Assembly: GCF_024362325.1 (NCBI RefSeq) | Contig: NZ_CP101497.1 | Span: 248,001-312,000 of the forward strand | Reading direction: 5' to 3' | Source: Microcella humidisoli | GTDB taxonomy: Bacteria > Actinomycetota > Actinomycetes > Actinomycetales > Microbacteriaceae | Length of the DNA: 64,000 bases | Part shown: positions 27,289 through 36,393 of the stretch, in pieces | Layout: every line of letters starts with the position of its first letter | Numbering within the stretch: position 1 is the first letter of the stretch | Position numbers and translations under genes: made by a program | The notes under the pieces: generated by a model | Databases searched by the model: none | Seen by the model: the letters and a program-made list of their open reading frames with translations, nothing else | What the model was told of the DNA's origin: nothing

Positions 27289-27342
27289 GCAACGGCCGCG
27301 AGCATCCCCTGCCCGATCGCAAGGAGTGCCCGCGGCCGTTGC
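27289..27342. terminator. Hairpin terminator downstream of the class III aminotransferase
   Basis: A perfect 12-bp stem (27289-27300 with 27331-27342) with a longer, partly pairable loop lies 13 nt past the aminotransferase stop on the minus strand and before the DUF177 promoter. Confidence 0.65.
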
Positions 27343-27354
27343 CACGGTACGTCG

Positions 27355-28722
27355 CTAGTTCTGCGCAACCGCCGTGAATGCGCCGTCATACGCCTGCATG
27401 GCGACTGCGACTTGCTCGGGAGTCACGATGCACGGTGGCACGACATGGATGCGGTTGTCGGCCGCGAACGGCAGCACCTTGCGGGCCATGAGCTCGGCCT
27501 TAAGGCGGCCGATGACGTCAGCGCCCACGGGCTCGCGCGTCGCGCGGTCGGTGACGAGGTCGAGCGCCCAGAACACGCCCAGGCCGCGCACGTCGCCGAT
27601 CATCGGGTGCTTCTCGGCGAGCGCACGCAGCGCGGGGCCGAGGTGCTGCTCACCGATCATCTTGGCGTTCTCGACGATGCCTTCATCGGTCATCGCATCG
27701 ATCGAGGCGACGATCGAGGCCATCGCGAGGGGATGCCCGCTGTAGGTGAGCCCGCCCGGGAAGACGCGCTCGTCGAACGCCGCGGCGATGCTCGGGCTGA
27801 TGACCACGCCGCCCACGGGCACGTAGCCCGAGTTGACGCCCTTCGCGAAGGCGATGAGGTCGGGGGTCGCCCGGTTCGGGTTGATGGTCTCGTTCTGCCA
27901 CGCGAACCAGTCGCCCGTGCGGCCGAAGCCCGCCATGACCTCGTCGGCGATCCAGACGATGCCGTACTTGTCGGCGAGCGCGCGCACGCCCTCGAGGTAG
28001 CCGACGGGCGGCGCGAAGATGCCCGCGGTGCCGGGCACCGACTCGAGCAGGATCGCCGCGATCGTGCCGGGGCCCTCGGCGACGATCGTGCGCTCGAGGT
28101 GGCGCAGGGCGCGCTCGCACTCCTGCTCGGGGGTGTCGGAGTGAAACTCGCTGCGGTAGGTGAAGGGACCGAAGAAGTGCACGTGGCCGTAGGCGTACTC
28201 GTTGGGCATACGGCGCCAGTCGCCCGTCGCCGCGATGGCGGCACCCGTGTTGCCGTGGTAGCTGCGATAGGTCGAGAGCACCTTGTGCTTGTGCGTCGTG
28301 AGGCGCGCCATGCGGATCGCGTTCTCGATCGCGTCGGCGCCGCCGTTGGTGAAGAAGACCTTGCTGAAGCCAGGCCCGGCCTTCTCGACGATGCGCTGCG
28401 CCGCCTCGCCACGCACGAGGGCCGCGTGCGAGGGCGCGACGGTCGCGAGCTGCGCCGCCTGGTGCTGGATCGCCTCGACGACCCTCGGGTGCGAGTGGCC
28501 GATGTTGGTGTTGACGAGCTGGCTCGAGAAGTCGAGGTAGGTCTCGCCGTCGTAGGTGTGCACGTCGCAGCCCGCGGCGCTCGCGACGACGAAGGGCTTC
28601 AGCGCCCCCTGCGCGCTCCACGAGTGGAAGACGTACTCGCGGTCGAGGTCGTAGGCGCGTGCGCCGTCGGCCGGGTCGTGAGCGGGTGCAGCGGTGTGTG
28701 ACCGGTTCAGAGTGTCGGTCAT
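27355..28722 (-). CDS. Class III omega-aminotransferase (beta-alanine type likely)
   Basis: This 455-residue PLP enzyme has NGGADAIENAIRMAR, the RSYHGNTGAA phosphate region, the WIADEVMAGFGRTG aspartate motif and the catalytic lysine in IAFAKGVNSGYVPVGG. The family includes beta-alanine, taurine and GABA transaminases. The nearby dihydropyrimidinase and beta-ureidopropionase would yield beta-alanine from uracil, so beta-alanine to malonate semialdehyde is the best guess. RBS AAGGAC precedes the ATG. It lies 59 nt downstream of the photolyase-like gene, with a terminator after it. Confidence 0.85.
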   Translation of the reverse strand: MTDTLNRSHTAAPAHDPADGARAYDLDREYVFHSWSAQGALKPFVVASAAGCDVHTYDGETYLDFSSQLVNTNIGHSHPRVVEAIQHQAAQLATVAPSHAALVRGEAAQRIVEKAGPGFSKVFFTNGGADAIENAIRMARLTTHKHKVLSTYRSYHGNTGAAIAATGDWRRMPNEYAYGHVHFFGPFTYRSEFHSDTPEQECERALRHLERTIVAEGPGTIAAILLESVPGTAGIFAPPVGYLEGVRALADKYGIVWIADEVMAGFGRTGDWFAWQNETINPNRATPDLIAFAKGVNSGYVPVGGVVISPSIAAAFDERVFPGGLTYSGHPLAMASIVASIDAMTDEGIVENAKMIGEQHLGPALRALAEKHPMIGDVRGLGVFWALDLVTDRATREPVGADVIGRLKAELMARKVLPFAADNRIHVVPPCIVTPEQVAVAMQAYDGAFTAVAQN

Positions 28723-28781
28723 GGTTATCGGTCCTTGAGTCGCAGGAATGGGATAGCGCCATTATCGCCGGTTTGCGCCGC

Positions 28782-30017
28782 TCAGCGAGGATCGCGCCCG
28801 ATCTGCTCCTCGCGCAGAAGTGCAGGGATCCGCTCGCGGAACGGGAAGAACCCGCGCGTCGCGTGCGGCCACGCGCGAGCATCCCACGGTCGCAGGATGC
28901 GCGAGACCGCGATGCCCTCCGCCGCGAGGTCGCGCTCGAGGCCGTCGAGACGGTCGCGCACCGGCCCGACGGGTGCGTAGGGGGTCACGAGCGCCGTCGC
29001 GTCGTGGGCGCGCAGCCACGGCAGAATCGCGGATGCCGTGAGCCCGTCGAGCGCGTTGGCCTCGACCCCGTAGTGCGCGCCGGCCCGTGCGTGGCCGTCG
29101 GCGAGCGCCGCCGCGGTGAAGCCCGCCACGACCGCGCGCGCCGGATCGGCCGCGGGCGACCGCGCCTCCCCCGCCGTCGGGCTCGCGACCGCGACCACCT
29201 CGGCGCCGGCCACGCTCAGCATCGGCTCGAGGCTCTCGGCGTGCAGATCGTCCTCGTGCAGCAGCAGGGCCACGCGGCCGCTCGGCAGCGGCGCCGGGCG
29301 CGGCGCCGGGCCGGGGGTCGGGAGCGGCGCGTCATCCTCGACCGCGGGGGCGCTCGTTGCGAGCCCGCGCGGCCGGAACCGCCCTTCGGTGGCGAACTCG
29401 ATGTTCTGCGTCGTGGCCAGGTAGGTCTTGCCGACCGTCTGCAGGCCCGCGACCCACCGCCAGCTCAGCGTGTTCGAGGCCGGGTCGCCGTCGAGCAGGT
29501 GGCGCAGGAAGAAGTCGGCGCCGAGCTGCCAGGGCAGCCGCAGCGTGAAGATCCAGATGCTCGCGAACCACATGCGCGCGTGGTTATGCAGGTAGCCGAG
29601 CTCGACGAGCTCGCGCGCCCAGTCGTCGAAGCCCTCGATCCCCGTGCGGCCGGCGACGGCGTCGTCGTAGGTCACGCGCTCGGCGGCGCTCAGGGCGTCG
29701 AGTGCCGGGGCGACCGACGCGGTGTAGCGCGCCCACACGCTCGGCCGCAGTTCGAGCCAGCCCTTCCAGTAGGTGCGCCAGTAGACCTCCTGCACGAACT
29801 TGCCCGCCGCATCGAGCGAGTGCCGGTGCAGCACGGCCTCGACGACCTCGCGCTCGGTGACGAGGCGGTGCCGCACCCAGGGCGAGAGGGTCGACACGTT
29901 CGAGCGATCCTGCGGGCCGCGGTCGGTGTTGCGCTCAGCCGCGTAGGCACGACCGGCACGGGGAACGAAGTCGGCGAGCCGGGCGAGCCCCTCGTCGCGC
30001 GTGGCCTCGGGTGTCAT
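28782..30017 (-). CDS. Photolyase/cryptochrome-like protein with FAD domain first
   Basis: This 411-residue protein starts directly with the helical FAD-binding domain of photolyases (LSPWVRHRLVTEREV near residue 45; YWRTYWKGWLE; HNHARMWFASIWIF; DPASNTLSWRWVAGLQT; TYLATTQNIEFAT). A Pro-rich linker follows, and the remaining 160 residues resemble an alpha/beta Rossmann domain (GRVALLLHEDDLH, LPWLRAHDATALVTPYAPVG). Canonical photolyases have these parts in the opposite order. The protein may bind FAD for repair or signalling. It sits between the ABC importer operon and the aminotransferase. Confidence 0.8.
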   Translation of the reverse strand: MTPEATRDEGLARLADFVPRAGRAYAAERNTDRGPQDRSNVSTLSPWVRHRLVTEREVVEAVLHRHSLDAAGKFVQEVYWRTYWKGWLELRPSVWARYTASVAPALDALSAAERVTYDDAVAGRTGIEGFDDWARELVELGYLHNHARMWFASIWIFTLRLPWQLGADFFLRHLLDGDPASNTLSWRWVAGLQTVGKTYLATTQNIEFATEGRFRPRGLATSAPAVEDDAPLPTPGPAPRPAPLPSGRVALLLHEDDLHAESLEPMLSVAGAEVVAVASPTAGEARSPAADPARAVVAGFTAAALADGHARAGAHYGVEANALDGLTASAILPWLRAHDATALVTPYAPVGPVRDRLDGLERDLAAEGIAVSRILRPWDARAWPHATRGFFPFRERIPALLREEQIGRDPR

Positions 30018-30038
30018 GGCCCCATCGTGCGGCAGGGA

Positions 30039-30087
30039 CGCTGAGAGGCGGCGGGATGCCCGATGCGAGCATCCCGCCGCCTCAGCG
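30039..30087. terminator. Strong hairpin terminator of the ABC/pyrimidine operon
   Basis: A long stem pairs 30039-30059 with 30069-30087; only a 2-nt bulge breaks it and the loop is 9 nt. It lies 19 nt past the stop of the substrate-binding protein gene on the minus strand and just upstream of the photolyase-like gene. It marks the end of the 37.2-30.1 kb operon. Confidence 0.75.
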
Positions 30088-30106
30088 GTTGTCGGCAGAG
30101 CAGTGG

Positions 30107-31249
30107 CTAGTTGCCGCCCTCCATGAGCTCGACCTCGATGGGCGAGAAGCCCTCGCCCGTCGTGTCGACGCCCTCTTCGGCGAGCTCAGCGAGCGCCTGC
30201 TCGATGTACTCATTCGTGTAGGCGGTTGCGGGCGGCTCGGCCGTGATGAGGCTCGCGCCCGTCTCGTTGACGGCGCTCAGCGCAGCGGCCACCGTCGCGG
30301 CGAACGCGTCGGGGTCGATGAAGCCGATGCCGTTCGGAGCCGGCCAGATGAGCTTGTTGGTCTCGTTGACCATCCACAGCTCGTGGCTCGGGCCCCAGCT
30401 CGAGCCGGCGGCGCCCACGATCTGGGCGGCGTCTTCAGGGTTCTCGGCAGCGTAGACCCAGCCCTTGATGACGGCCTTGAGGAACGCGACCGTCGTCTCC
30501 TGGTACTCGGTGTCGCTTTCGAGGCGCTCGGTGTCGGCCCAGATCGCGTCTTGCAGCATGGCGCCGACGGTGTCTTCGTAGCTGATGACGGTGAGGTCCT
30601 CGGGCGTGTAGAGCTCACCGGTGTCGGGGTTCACCGCTTCGAGCACCTGCGCGTACTCGTTGTACGTCATCGCCTGCGCCGCGTCGATGTCGCCCGCGAG
30701 GAAGGCGTTCATGTCGAAGGACTGGGTGATGATCTCGACCGTGGTCGAGTCGAGGCCCTCGGCGGCCATGGCCGCGAAGATCTCCCACTCGTTGCCGAAG
30801 CCCCACGAGCCGATCTTCTTGCCCTCGAAGTCGGCGACCGACTCGATGCCGCTGTCGGCCCACGCCACCTGCAGCGTGCCCGAGCGCTGGAAGATCTGCG
30901 CGATGTTGGTGACGTTGGCGCCGGCCTCGATCGAGCCGAGCACCTTCGGCACCCAGGCGATCGCGTAGTCGACATCGCCGTTGGCGAGGGCATCCTGCGG
31001 CACGATGTCGCCGCCGCTGGGGATGATCTCGACGTCGAGGCCGGCCTCTTCGAAGTAGCCCTGGTCGACGGCGGCGAAGTAGCCCGCGAACTGGCCCTGC
31101 GGCAGCCACTGCAGCTGCAGCTTGATGGGCGTGAGCTCGTCAGAGCCCTCACCCTCGGTCTCGGCGGGAGGGGAGCAGGCGGAGAGCGCGAGCGCGGCGG
31201 TGAGACCGATCGCGCTGAACGTCGCGAAGCGACGTGTGCGGTTCATCAT
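30107..31249 (-). CDS. ABC transporter substrate-binding lipoprotein, NMT1/THI5-like
   Basis: This 380-residue lipoprotein has a signal peptide with lipobox LALSAC (Cys25) and an SBP fold of the NMT1/THI5/SsuA type (LQLQWLPQGQFAGYFAAVDQG, PSGGDIVPQDAL). The family binds pyrimidine-like compounds, nitrate-type ligands or sulfonates. With hydA and an N-carbamoyl amidase in the same operon, a pyrimidine or hydantoin ligand is likely. Two adjacent ATGs are possible (31249 or 31246); AAGGA upstream supports the first. Confidence 0.87.
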   Translation of the reverse strand: MMNRTRRFATFSAIGLTAALALSACSPPAETEGEGSDELTPIKLQLQWLPQGQFAGYFAAVDQGYFEEAGLDVEIIPSGGDIVPQDALANGDVDYAIAWVPKVLGSIEAGANVTNIAQIFQRSGTLQVAWADSGIESVADFEGKKIGSWGFGNEWEIFAAMAAEGLDSTTVEIITQSFDMNAFLAGDIDAAQAMTYNEYAQVLEAVNPDTGELYTPEDLTVISYEDTVGAMLQDAIWADTERLESDTEYQETTVAFLKAVIKGWVYAAENPEDAAQIVGAAGSSWGPSHELWMVNETNKLIWPAPNGIGFIDPDAFAATVAAALSAVNETGASLITAEPPATAYTNEYIEQALAELAEEGVDTTGEGFSPIEVELMEGGN

Positions 31250-31334
31250 GTGCTGTGTCCTTTCGGTGTTCTCGACGGTGCGGGGGTGGTGCAGGTCGGC
31301 CCCGGCGAGAGCCGGGGACGTTCCGGGTGTCACG

Positions 31335-32162
31335 TCACCGTCGACGTGAGGCCCAACGTTCGAGGGCGAGGGTGACGAGGTAGAACGCCAGCCCCAGCAC
31401 GATGGCGGCGACGACGTAGGCCCAGGCGCGCGGATACGCGCTCGAGGCCGCCGAGGTCGAGATGAGACCGCCGAGGCCGCCGCGCGGGCCGCCGAAGTAC
31501 TCGGCGACGAGCGCCGAGATCACGGCGAGCGACGAGGCGAGCCGGACTCCCGTGAAGGTGTACGGCACGGCCGTCGGCAGGGTGATCGTGCGCATGACCT
31601 GCCACGGCGTCGCGGCGAAGCTCGTCATGAGCTCGCGATGCACCGGCTGCGTCTGCCGCAGCCCGCGCGCCGTCGTGATGAAGACGGGAACGAAGGCCGC
31701 GAGGCTCGCGATGAGCTGCCGCCCGGTCTGCGAGTCGGCGCCGAACATCGTGTTGAGCACGGGGGCGAGGGCCACGATCGGGATGACCGCGAGGGCGGCG
31801 ACGACGGGCGCGAGCATCCCGTCGATCAGTCGGCTGGTCGAGGCGATGAGCGCCGCGACGACGCCGAGCAGCGAGCCGGCCACGAGGCCCACGAGTGCGT
31901 TGAGGCCCGTGATGGCGCCGGCACTCAGCATCGACGGCCAGAACTCGATGATCTCGGCGATGATCGCCGCCGGGCTCGGCAGCAGGTAGGCCTCGACGAG
32001 GCCGCTGCCGGCGAGCAGCTGCCACGTGCCGATCACGACGATTCCGAGCACGACGGGCGCGATCGCGCGCTCGGCCGCGCTTGCTGTGCGGCCCGTCGGG
32101 CCGACGCTCGCAGTGCGGCCCCGCGGGCGGGGTGGGGTGCGCGTGCGCGTGGCGGTCGACAT
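31335..32162 (-). CDS. ABC transporter permease (SsuC/TauC/ThiX type)
   Basis: This 275-residue inner-membrane permease has about six helices and the cytoplasmic coupling (EAA) loop around [19 protein letters not shown]. It forms the importer channel with the second permease and the ATPase. Its ATG overlaps the ATPase stop (ATGA). The substrate-binding protein gene follows. Confidence 0.9.
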   Translation of the reverse strand: MSTATRTRTPPRPRGRTASVGPTGRTASAAERAIAPVVLGIVVIGTWQLLAGSGLVEAYLLPSPAAIIAEIIEFWPSMLSAGAITGLNALVGLVAGSLLGVVAALIASTSRLIDGMLAPVVAALAVIPIVALAPVLNTMFGADSQTGRQLIASLAAFVPVFITTARGLRQTQPVHRELMTSFAATPWQVMRTITLPTAVPYTFTGVRLASSLAVISALVAEYFGGPRGGLGGLISTSAASSAYPRAWAYVVAAIVLGLAFYLVTLALERWASRRR

Positions 32163-32968
32163 CAGCGGTTCTCGACTCCGCGTGGGGTGGATGCCGGACT
32201 TCCGCCGTGCAGTGCCTCGCGCACGGCGGTGATCATCTCGAAGAAGCTGCCGTCCTCCCGCAGATCGTCGGCGCGGCTTCCGGTGCTACCGAGCGACATC
32301 GGCACGACCTCGGCGATGCGGCCCGGGCGGGGAGACATCACAACGACGCGGTCACTGAGATACACCGCCTCGGGGATCGAGTGCGTCACGAAGACGACCG
32401 CAGCGCCCGTCTCGGCCGCGATGCGCAGCAGCTCGGTCTGCATGTATTCGCGCGTCATCTCGTCGAGCGCGCCGAAGGGTTCGTCCATGAGCAGCAGCTC
32501 GGGCTTCTTCGCGAGCGCGCGGGCGATCGCGACGCGCTGCTGCATGCCGCCGGAGAGCTGGTCGGGAAACCGGTCGCCGAAGTCGCCGAGCCCCACGAGG
32601 GCGATGAGCTCGTCGACGCGCGCGCGCACCTCCGCCTTGGGGCTGCCGCTGAGCTCGAGCGGCAGGGCGATATTCGCCGAGACCGTGCGCCACGGCAGCA
32701 GGCCCGCCTGCTGGAAGGCGATGCCGTAGCGCTGGTCGAGGCGCGCCTGGGGGGCGCTCGTGCCGAAGACCTCGACGGTGCCCGCGGTCGGCGACTCGAG
32801 GTCGGCGATGAGGCGCAGCAGGGTGCTCTTGCCGCATCCCGAGGGCCCGATGAGCGAGACGAACTCGCCTGGCGCAACCGTCAGGTCGACCTCGCTGAGC
32901 GCGACGACCTGCCCGTTCGTCGACTCGAAGACCTTGTCGACGCCGGTGACGCTGACCGCGTTGGTCAT
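32162..32968 (-). CDS. ABC transporter ATP-binding protein (SsuB/TauB type)
   Basis: This 268-residue ATPase has Walker [10 protein letters not shown] (41-49), the signature [15 protein letters not shown] and Walker [14 protein letters not shown]. It energises the importer. It is coupled on both sides by ATGA overlaps with the two permease genes. Confidence 0.93.
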   Translation of the reverse strand: MTNAVSVTGVDKVFESTNGQVVALSEVDLTVAPGEFVSLIGPSGCGKSTLLRLIADLESPTAGTVEVFGTSAPQARLDQRYGIAFQQAGLLPWRTVSANIALPLELSGSPKAEVRARVDELIALVGLGDFGDRFPDQLSGGMQQRVAIARALAKKPELLLMDEPFGALDEMTREYMQTELLRIAAETGAAVVFVTHSIPEAVYLSDRVVVMSPRPGRIAEVVPMSLGSTGSRADDLREDGSFFEMITAVREALHGGSPASTPRGVENR

Positions 32969-33888
32969 GATGCTCCTTCGGTGCGGCGGTAGTCCTTCAC
33001 GAGCAGCCCCAGCAGGGCCACCGAGCCGGCGGCGATGAGCCCGAGGGCGATCGCGCCGAAGATGGGCGCCCAGGCCTTTGCGGGGTCGCCGCTGGCCTGA
33101 CCGGCGTACTGGATGACCAGCCGCCCGATGCCGCCCTGCAACCCCGTCGACACCTCCGCGACGACGGCACCGACGACCGCGTTGGCGGCGGCCAGGCGCA
33201 GCGCGGGCAGCAGGTACGGAACGGCCGAGGGCAGCCGCAGATGCAGCATCGTCGGCCACCATCCGGCCGAGTAGGTGTGCAGGAGCTCGAGGTGCAGGCG
33301 ATCGGGCGCCTGCAGTCCTTTGAGCGCACCGACGGCGACCGGGAAGAAGGCGAGGTAGCTCGCAATGACGGCGACGCTCATCCAGTCTTGCCACTCGAAG
33401 GCGCCGATCTCGATGCGCGAGCCCCAGCTCTTCACGAGCGGCGCGAAGGCGATGAGCGGCACGGTCTGGCTGAGCACGATCCACGGCAACAGGGCCGATT
33501 CGGCGAGCATCCACCGCTGCATGATGAGGGCGAACGCCATGCCGACGACGACGCCGACCACCCAGCCGGCGGCCGCGATGCCGAGCGTCAGGCTCGCCGC
33601 GAGCACGATCTCGAGCCACAGCACCCGCGCGCCCTCGGCTCGCGTGACCGGCTCGAACAGCCGGGCGACCATGTCCCACACGTGCGGCATCGCGAGGTCG
33701 CTCGTGCGTGGGAGCACTCGCACGTCGCCGATGACGAGGCCGTCGACGGGGCCGAGCCACTTGTAGAGCTCCCACACCACGGCGAGCGCCACGATGCCGA
33801 GCAGGCCGTAGCCGGCAGCCCGCAGCCGCGCACCCCGACCAGCACGCCGCCGCCGAGGCGGGGCCAGCAGGGTGGCGGCGTCGGTCAT
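32965..33888 (-). CDS. ABC transporter permease (second subunit)
   Basis: This 307-residue permease has a basic N-terminus, about six membrane helices and an EAA-like loop near LLHTYSAGWWPTMLHLRLP. It is distinct from the permease at 31335-32162, so the transporter probably uses a heterodimeric channel. It overlaps the LLM oxidoreductase stop by 4 nt at its start and the ATPase start by 4 nt at its end. Confidence 0.9.
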   Translation of the reverse strand: MTDAATLLAPPRRRRAGRGARLRAAGYGLLGIVALAVVWELYKWLGPVDGLVIGDVRVLPRTSDLAMPHVWDMVARLFEPVTRAEGARVLWLEIVLAASLTLGIAAAGWVVGVVVGMAFALIMQRWMLAESALLPWIVLSQTVPLIAFAPLVKSWGSRIEIGAFEWQDWMSVAVIASYLAFFPVAVGALKGLQAPDRLHLELLHTYSAGWWPTMLHLRLPSAVPYLLPALRLAAANAVVGAVVAEVSTGLQGGIGRLVIQYAGQASGDPAKAWAPIFGAIALGLIAAGSVALLGLLVKDYRRTEGAS

Positions 33889-34901
33889 ACCTTCGCCTGC
33901 TTGTTGCCGTTGAGCGCCGGGATGACGTGCTCGCCGTAGACGCGCAGCGTCTCCTCCTTGTTGTCGTGCTGGAGATAGCCTGCGAACTGGTCCACGCCGA
34001 GGTCGCGCAGCGCCTCGAGCTTCTCGATGTGGTCTTTCGCGTCGCCGAGCACGCAGAAGCGGTCGACGATCTCGTCGGGCACGAAGTCGACGTGGTCGTT
34101 GCCGGCCTTGCCGTGGGTGTTGTAGTCGTACCCTTGGCGCCCCGCGATGTACTCGGTAAGCGCGCGCGGCACGTCGGTCGAGTCGCCGTGCTTCGCCACG
34201 ATGTCGGCCACGTGGTTGCCGACCATGCCGCCGAACCAGCGCACCTGGTTGCGCATGTGATCCCAGTCGGTGCCGATGTACATTGGCGCCGCGACGCAGA
34301 ATTTGATGCTCATCGGGTCGCGCCCGGCGTTGTCGGCCGCCGTGCGCACGGTCTCGATCATCCACTTCGCGATGTCGAGGTCGGCCAGCTGCAGGATGAA
34401 CCCGTCGCCGACCTCGCCCGTGAGCTTGAGCGCGAGCGGGCCGTACGCGGCCACCCACACCTCGAGCTCGCTGCCGTGGCTCCACGGAAACTGCAGCGTC
34501 GAGCCGTTGTGCTCAACCGCCCGCGAGTTGCCGAGCTCGCGGATGACATGGATCGATTCGCGCAGCTCGGCAAGCGTCGTGGGCTTGCCATTCGTGACGC
34601 GCACGGCCGAGTCGCCCCGGCCGATGCCGACGATCGTCCGGTTGCCGTACATCTCATTGAGCGTCGCGAACACGCTCGCCGTGACCGTCCAGTCGCGCGT
34701 GGCGGGGTTCGTGACGAAGGGGCCGACCTTCACGCGGTGCGTCTGCCCGAGGATCGCCGAGTAGATGACGTACGGCTCTTGCCACAGGATGTGGCTGTCG
34801 AAGGTCCACACGTGGCTGAACCCGTACTGCTCAGCGAGCTTGGCGAGGTGCACCGTGCGGCTGGCGGGCGGGTTGGTCTGGAGTACTGCTCCGAAATCCA
34901 T
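33885..34901 (-). CDS. LLM-class (luciferase-like) oxidoreductase, F420-type family
   Basis: This 338-residue TIM-barrel protein belongs to the luciferase-like superfamily and resembles the TIGR03842 subgroup annotated as F420-dependent. Blocks such as VWTFDSHILWQEPYVI, VGPFVTNPATRDWTVTAS, IVGIGRGDSAVR and WVAAYGPLALKL are visible. It sits between hydA and the importer genes, so it probably acts on the imported compound. The cofactor could be F420 or FMN. The organism makes F420, but the family also occurs in species without it, so this is open. Confidence 0.83.
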   Translation of the reverse strand: MDFGAVLQTNPPASRTVHLAKLAEQYGFSHVWTFDSHILWQEPYVIYSAILGQTHRVKVGPFVTNPATRDWTVTASVFATLNEMYGNRTIVGIGRGDSAVRVTNGKPTTLAELRESIHVIRELGNSRAVEHNGSTLQFPWSHGSELEVWVAAYGPLALKLTGEVGDGFILQLADLDIAKWMIETVRTAADNAGRDPMSIKFCVAAPMYIGTDWDHMRNQVRWFGGMVGNHVADIVAKHGDSTDVPRALTEYIAGRQGYDYNTHGKAGNDHVDFVPDEIVDRFCVLGDAKDHIEKLEALRDLGVDQFAGYLQHDNKEETLRVYGEHVIPALNGNKQAKV

Positions 34902-34929
34902 GGATGCTCTTCTCTTCGTTCGCCGGATC

Positions 34930-36393
34930 TCAGACCAGGTACTGGCTCAGGCCGCGGCGCAGGTACTGCCCGTGCCCGGCCCGCCCGTGGAACTGGTCGT
35001 TCTGGATGACGACCGAGCCGCGCGAGACGACCGTGTCGACCTTGCCGTCGATCTCGAAGCCCTCCCATGCCGCGTGATCCATGTTCATGTGGTGCTTGCG
35101 GCCCGTGGGGTTGCCGTTCTCGTCGACGGGCATGCCGATCGAGGTGTGGCCGTTGGGGTCGTAGACGACGATGTCGGCGTCGGCTCCGGGAGCGATGACG
35201 CCCTTCGTGCCGTAGAGGCCGAACATGCGCGCGGGCGTCGTGCTCGTGATCTCGACCCAGCGCTCGAGCGTGATCTGACCGGTGACGACACCCTGGTACA
35301 TGAGGTCCATGCGGTGCTCGACCGAGCCGATGCCGTTGGGGATCTTCGAGAAGTCGCCGAGGCCCAGCTCTTTCTGGTCTTTCATGCAGAACGGGCAGTG
35401 GTCGGTCGAGACCATCTGGATGTCGTTCGTGCGCAGGCTCTGCCACATGTGGTCTTGATGCCCTTCGGCACGCGAGCGCAGCGGCGTCGAGCAGACCCAC
35501 TTGGCGCCCTCGAAAGCGCCGTACTGCTCGCTCACCGCGCCCAGCTGCTCTTCGAGCGACAGGTAGAGGTACTGCGGGCACGTCTCGCCGAACACGTTCT
35601 GCCCGATGTCGCGGGCGGCGGCGAGCTGCTCGACCGCCTGCTTGGCGCTCACGTGCACGACGTAGAGCGGGGCCCCCGTGAGGTGGGCGAGCATGATCGC
35701 CCGGTGCGTCGCCTCCTCCTCCATCTGCCAGGCGCGCGCGACGCCGTGGTAGTACGGGTCGGTCTTGCCCTTGGCGAGCAGCTGGGCGACGAGCACGTCG
35801 ATCGCCGGGCCGTTCTCGGCGTGCATCATCGTCATGAGCCCGTGCTCGGCGGCCACCTGCATGGCGCGCAGAATCTGCGCGTCGTCGGCGTAGAACACGC
35901 CCGGGTAGGCCATGAACATCTTGTAGCTCGTGATGCCCTCGTCGATGAGCTTCGGCAGCGCGGCGAGCGAGTCGTCGTCGACGCCGCCGACGATCTGGTG
36001 GAACCCGTAGTCGATCGCGCAGTTGCCGCCGGCCTTCTCGTGCCAGGCGGCGAGGCCGTCGAACACCTTCTGGCCCGCGGTCTGCACGGCGAAGTCGATG
36101 ATGCTCGTCGTTCCGCCCCAGGCGGCGGCGATCGTGCCCGTTTCGAAGGTGTCGATGGCGGCGGTGCCGCCGAACGGCAGCTCCATGTGGGTGTGCGCGT
36201 CGATGCCGCCGGGAATCACGTACTTGCCCGTGGCGTCGATGACCGTGTCGACGGATGCCGACAGATCGTGCCCCAGCAGGGTCGACCCGGGCGCGAGCAC
36301 GGCGACGATGGTCTCGCCGTCGACGAGCACGTCGGCCGCGCCGCGGCCGGTGGCGGAGACGACCGTGCCGCCGCGGATCAGCATCGTGCTCAC
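34930..36393 (-). CDS. hydA: Dihydropyrimidinase / D-hydantoinase
   Basis: This 487-residue cyclic amidohydrolase opens dihydropyrimidine or hydantoin rings to N-carbamoyl amino acids. The metal-binding HTHMELPFGG, the carboxylated lysine region GITSYKMFMAYPG and later histidine motifs (HAENG, VVHVSAK) are present. The GTG at 36393 overlaps the amidase stop (GTGA); ATG 36384 is an alternative. It is followed by the LLM gene after 28 nt. Confidence 0.9.
   Translation of the reverse strand: MSTMLIRGGTVVSATGRGAADVLVDGETIVAVLAPGSTLLGHDLSASVDTVIDATGKYVIPGGIDAHTHMELPFGGTAAIDTFETGTIAAAWGGTTSIIDFAVQTAGQKVFDGLAAWHEKAGGNCAIDYGFHQIVGGVDDDSLAALPKLIDEGITSYKMFMAYPGVFYADDAQILRAMQVAAEHGLMTMMHAENGPAIDVLVAQLLAKGKTDPYYHGVARAWQMEEEATHRAIMLAHLTGAPLYVVHVSAKQAVEQLAAARDIGQNVFGETCPQYLYLSLEEQLGAVSEQYGAFEGAKWVCSTPLRSRAEGHQDHMWQSLRTNDIQMVSTDHCPFCMKDQKELGLGDFSKIPNGIGSVEHRMDLMYQGVVTGQITLERWVEITSTTPARMFGLYGTKGVIAPGADADIVVYDPNGHTSIGMPVDENGNPTGRKHHMNMDHAAWEGFEIDGKVDTVVSRGSVVIQNDQFHGRAGHGQYLRRGLSQYLV

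Noticed and set aside
27355..28722. Assignment of the class III aminotransferase as a second gabT
   Set aside because: Its sequence blocks differ from the GabT at 1777-3129 and the nearby genes favour beta-alanine, so I kept a general call.
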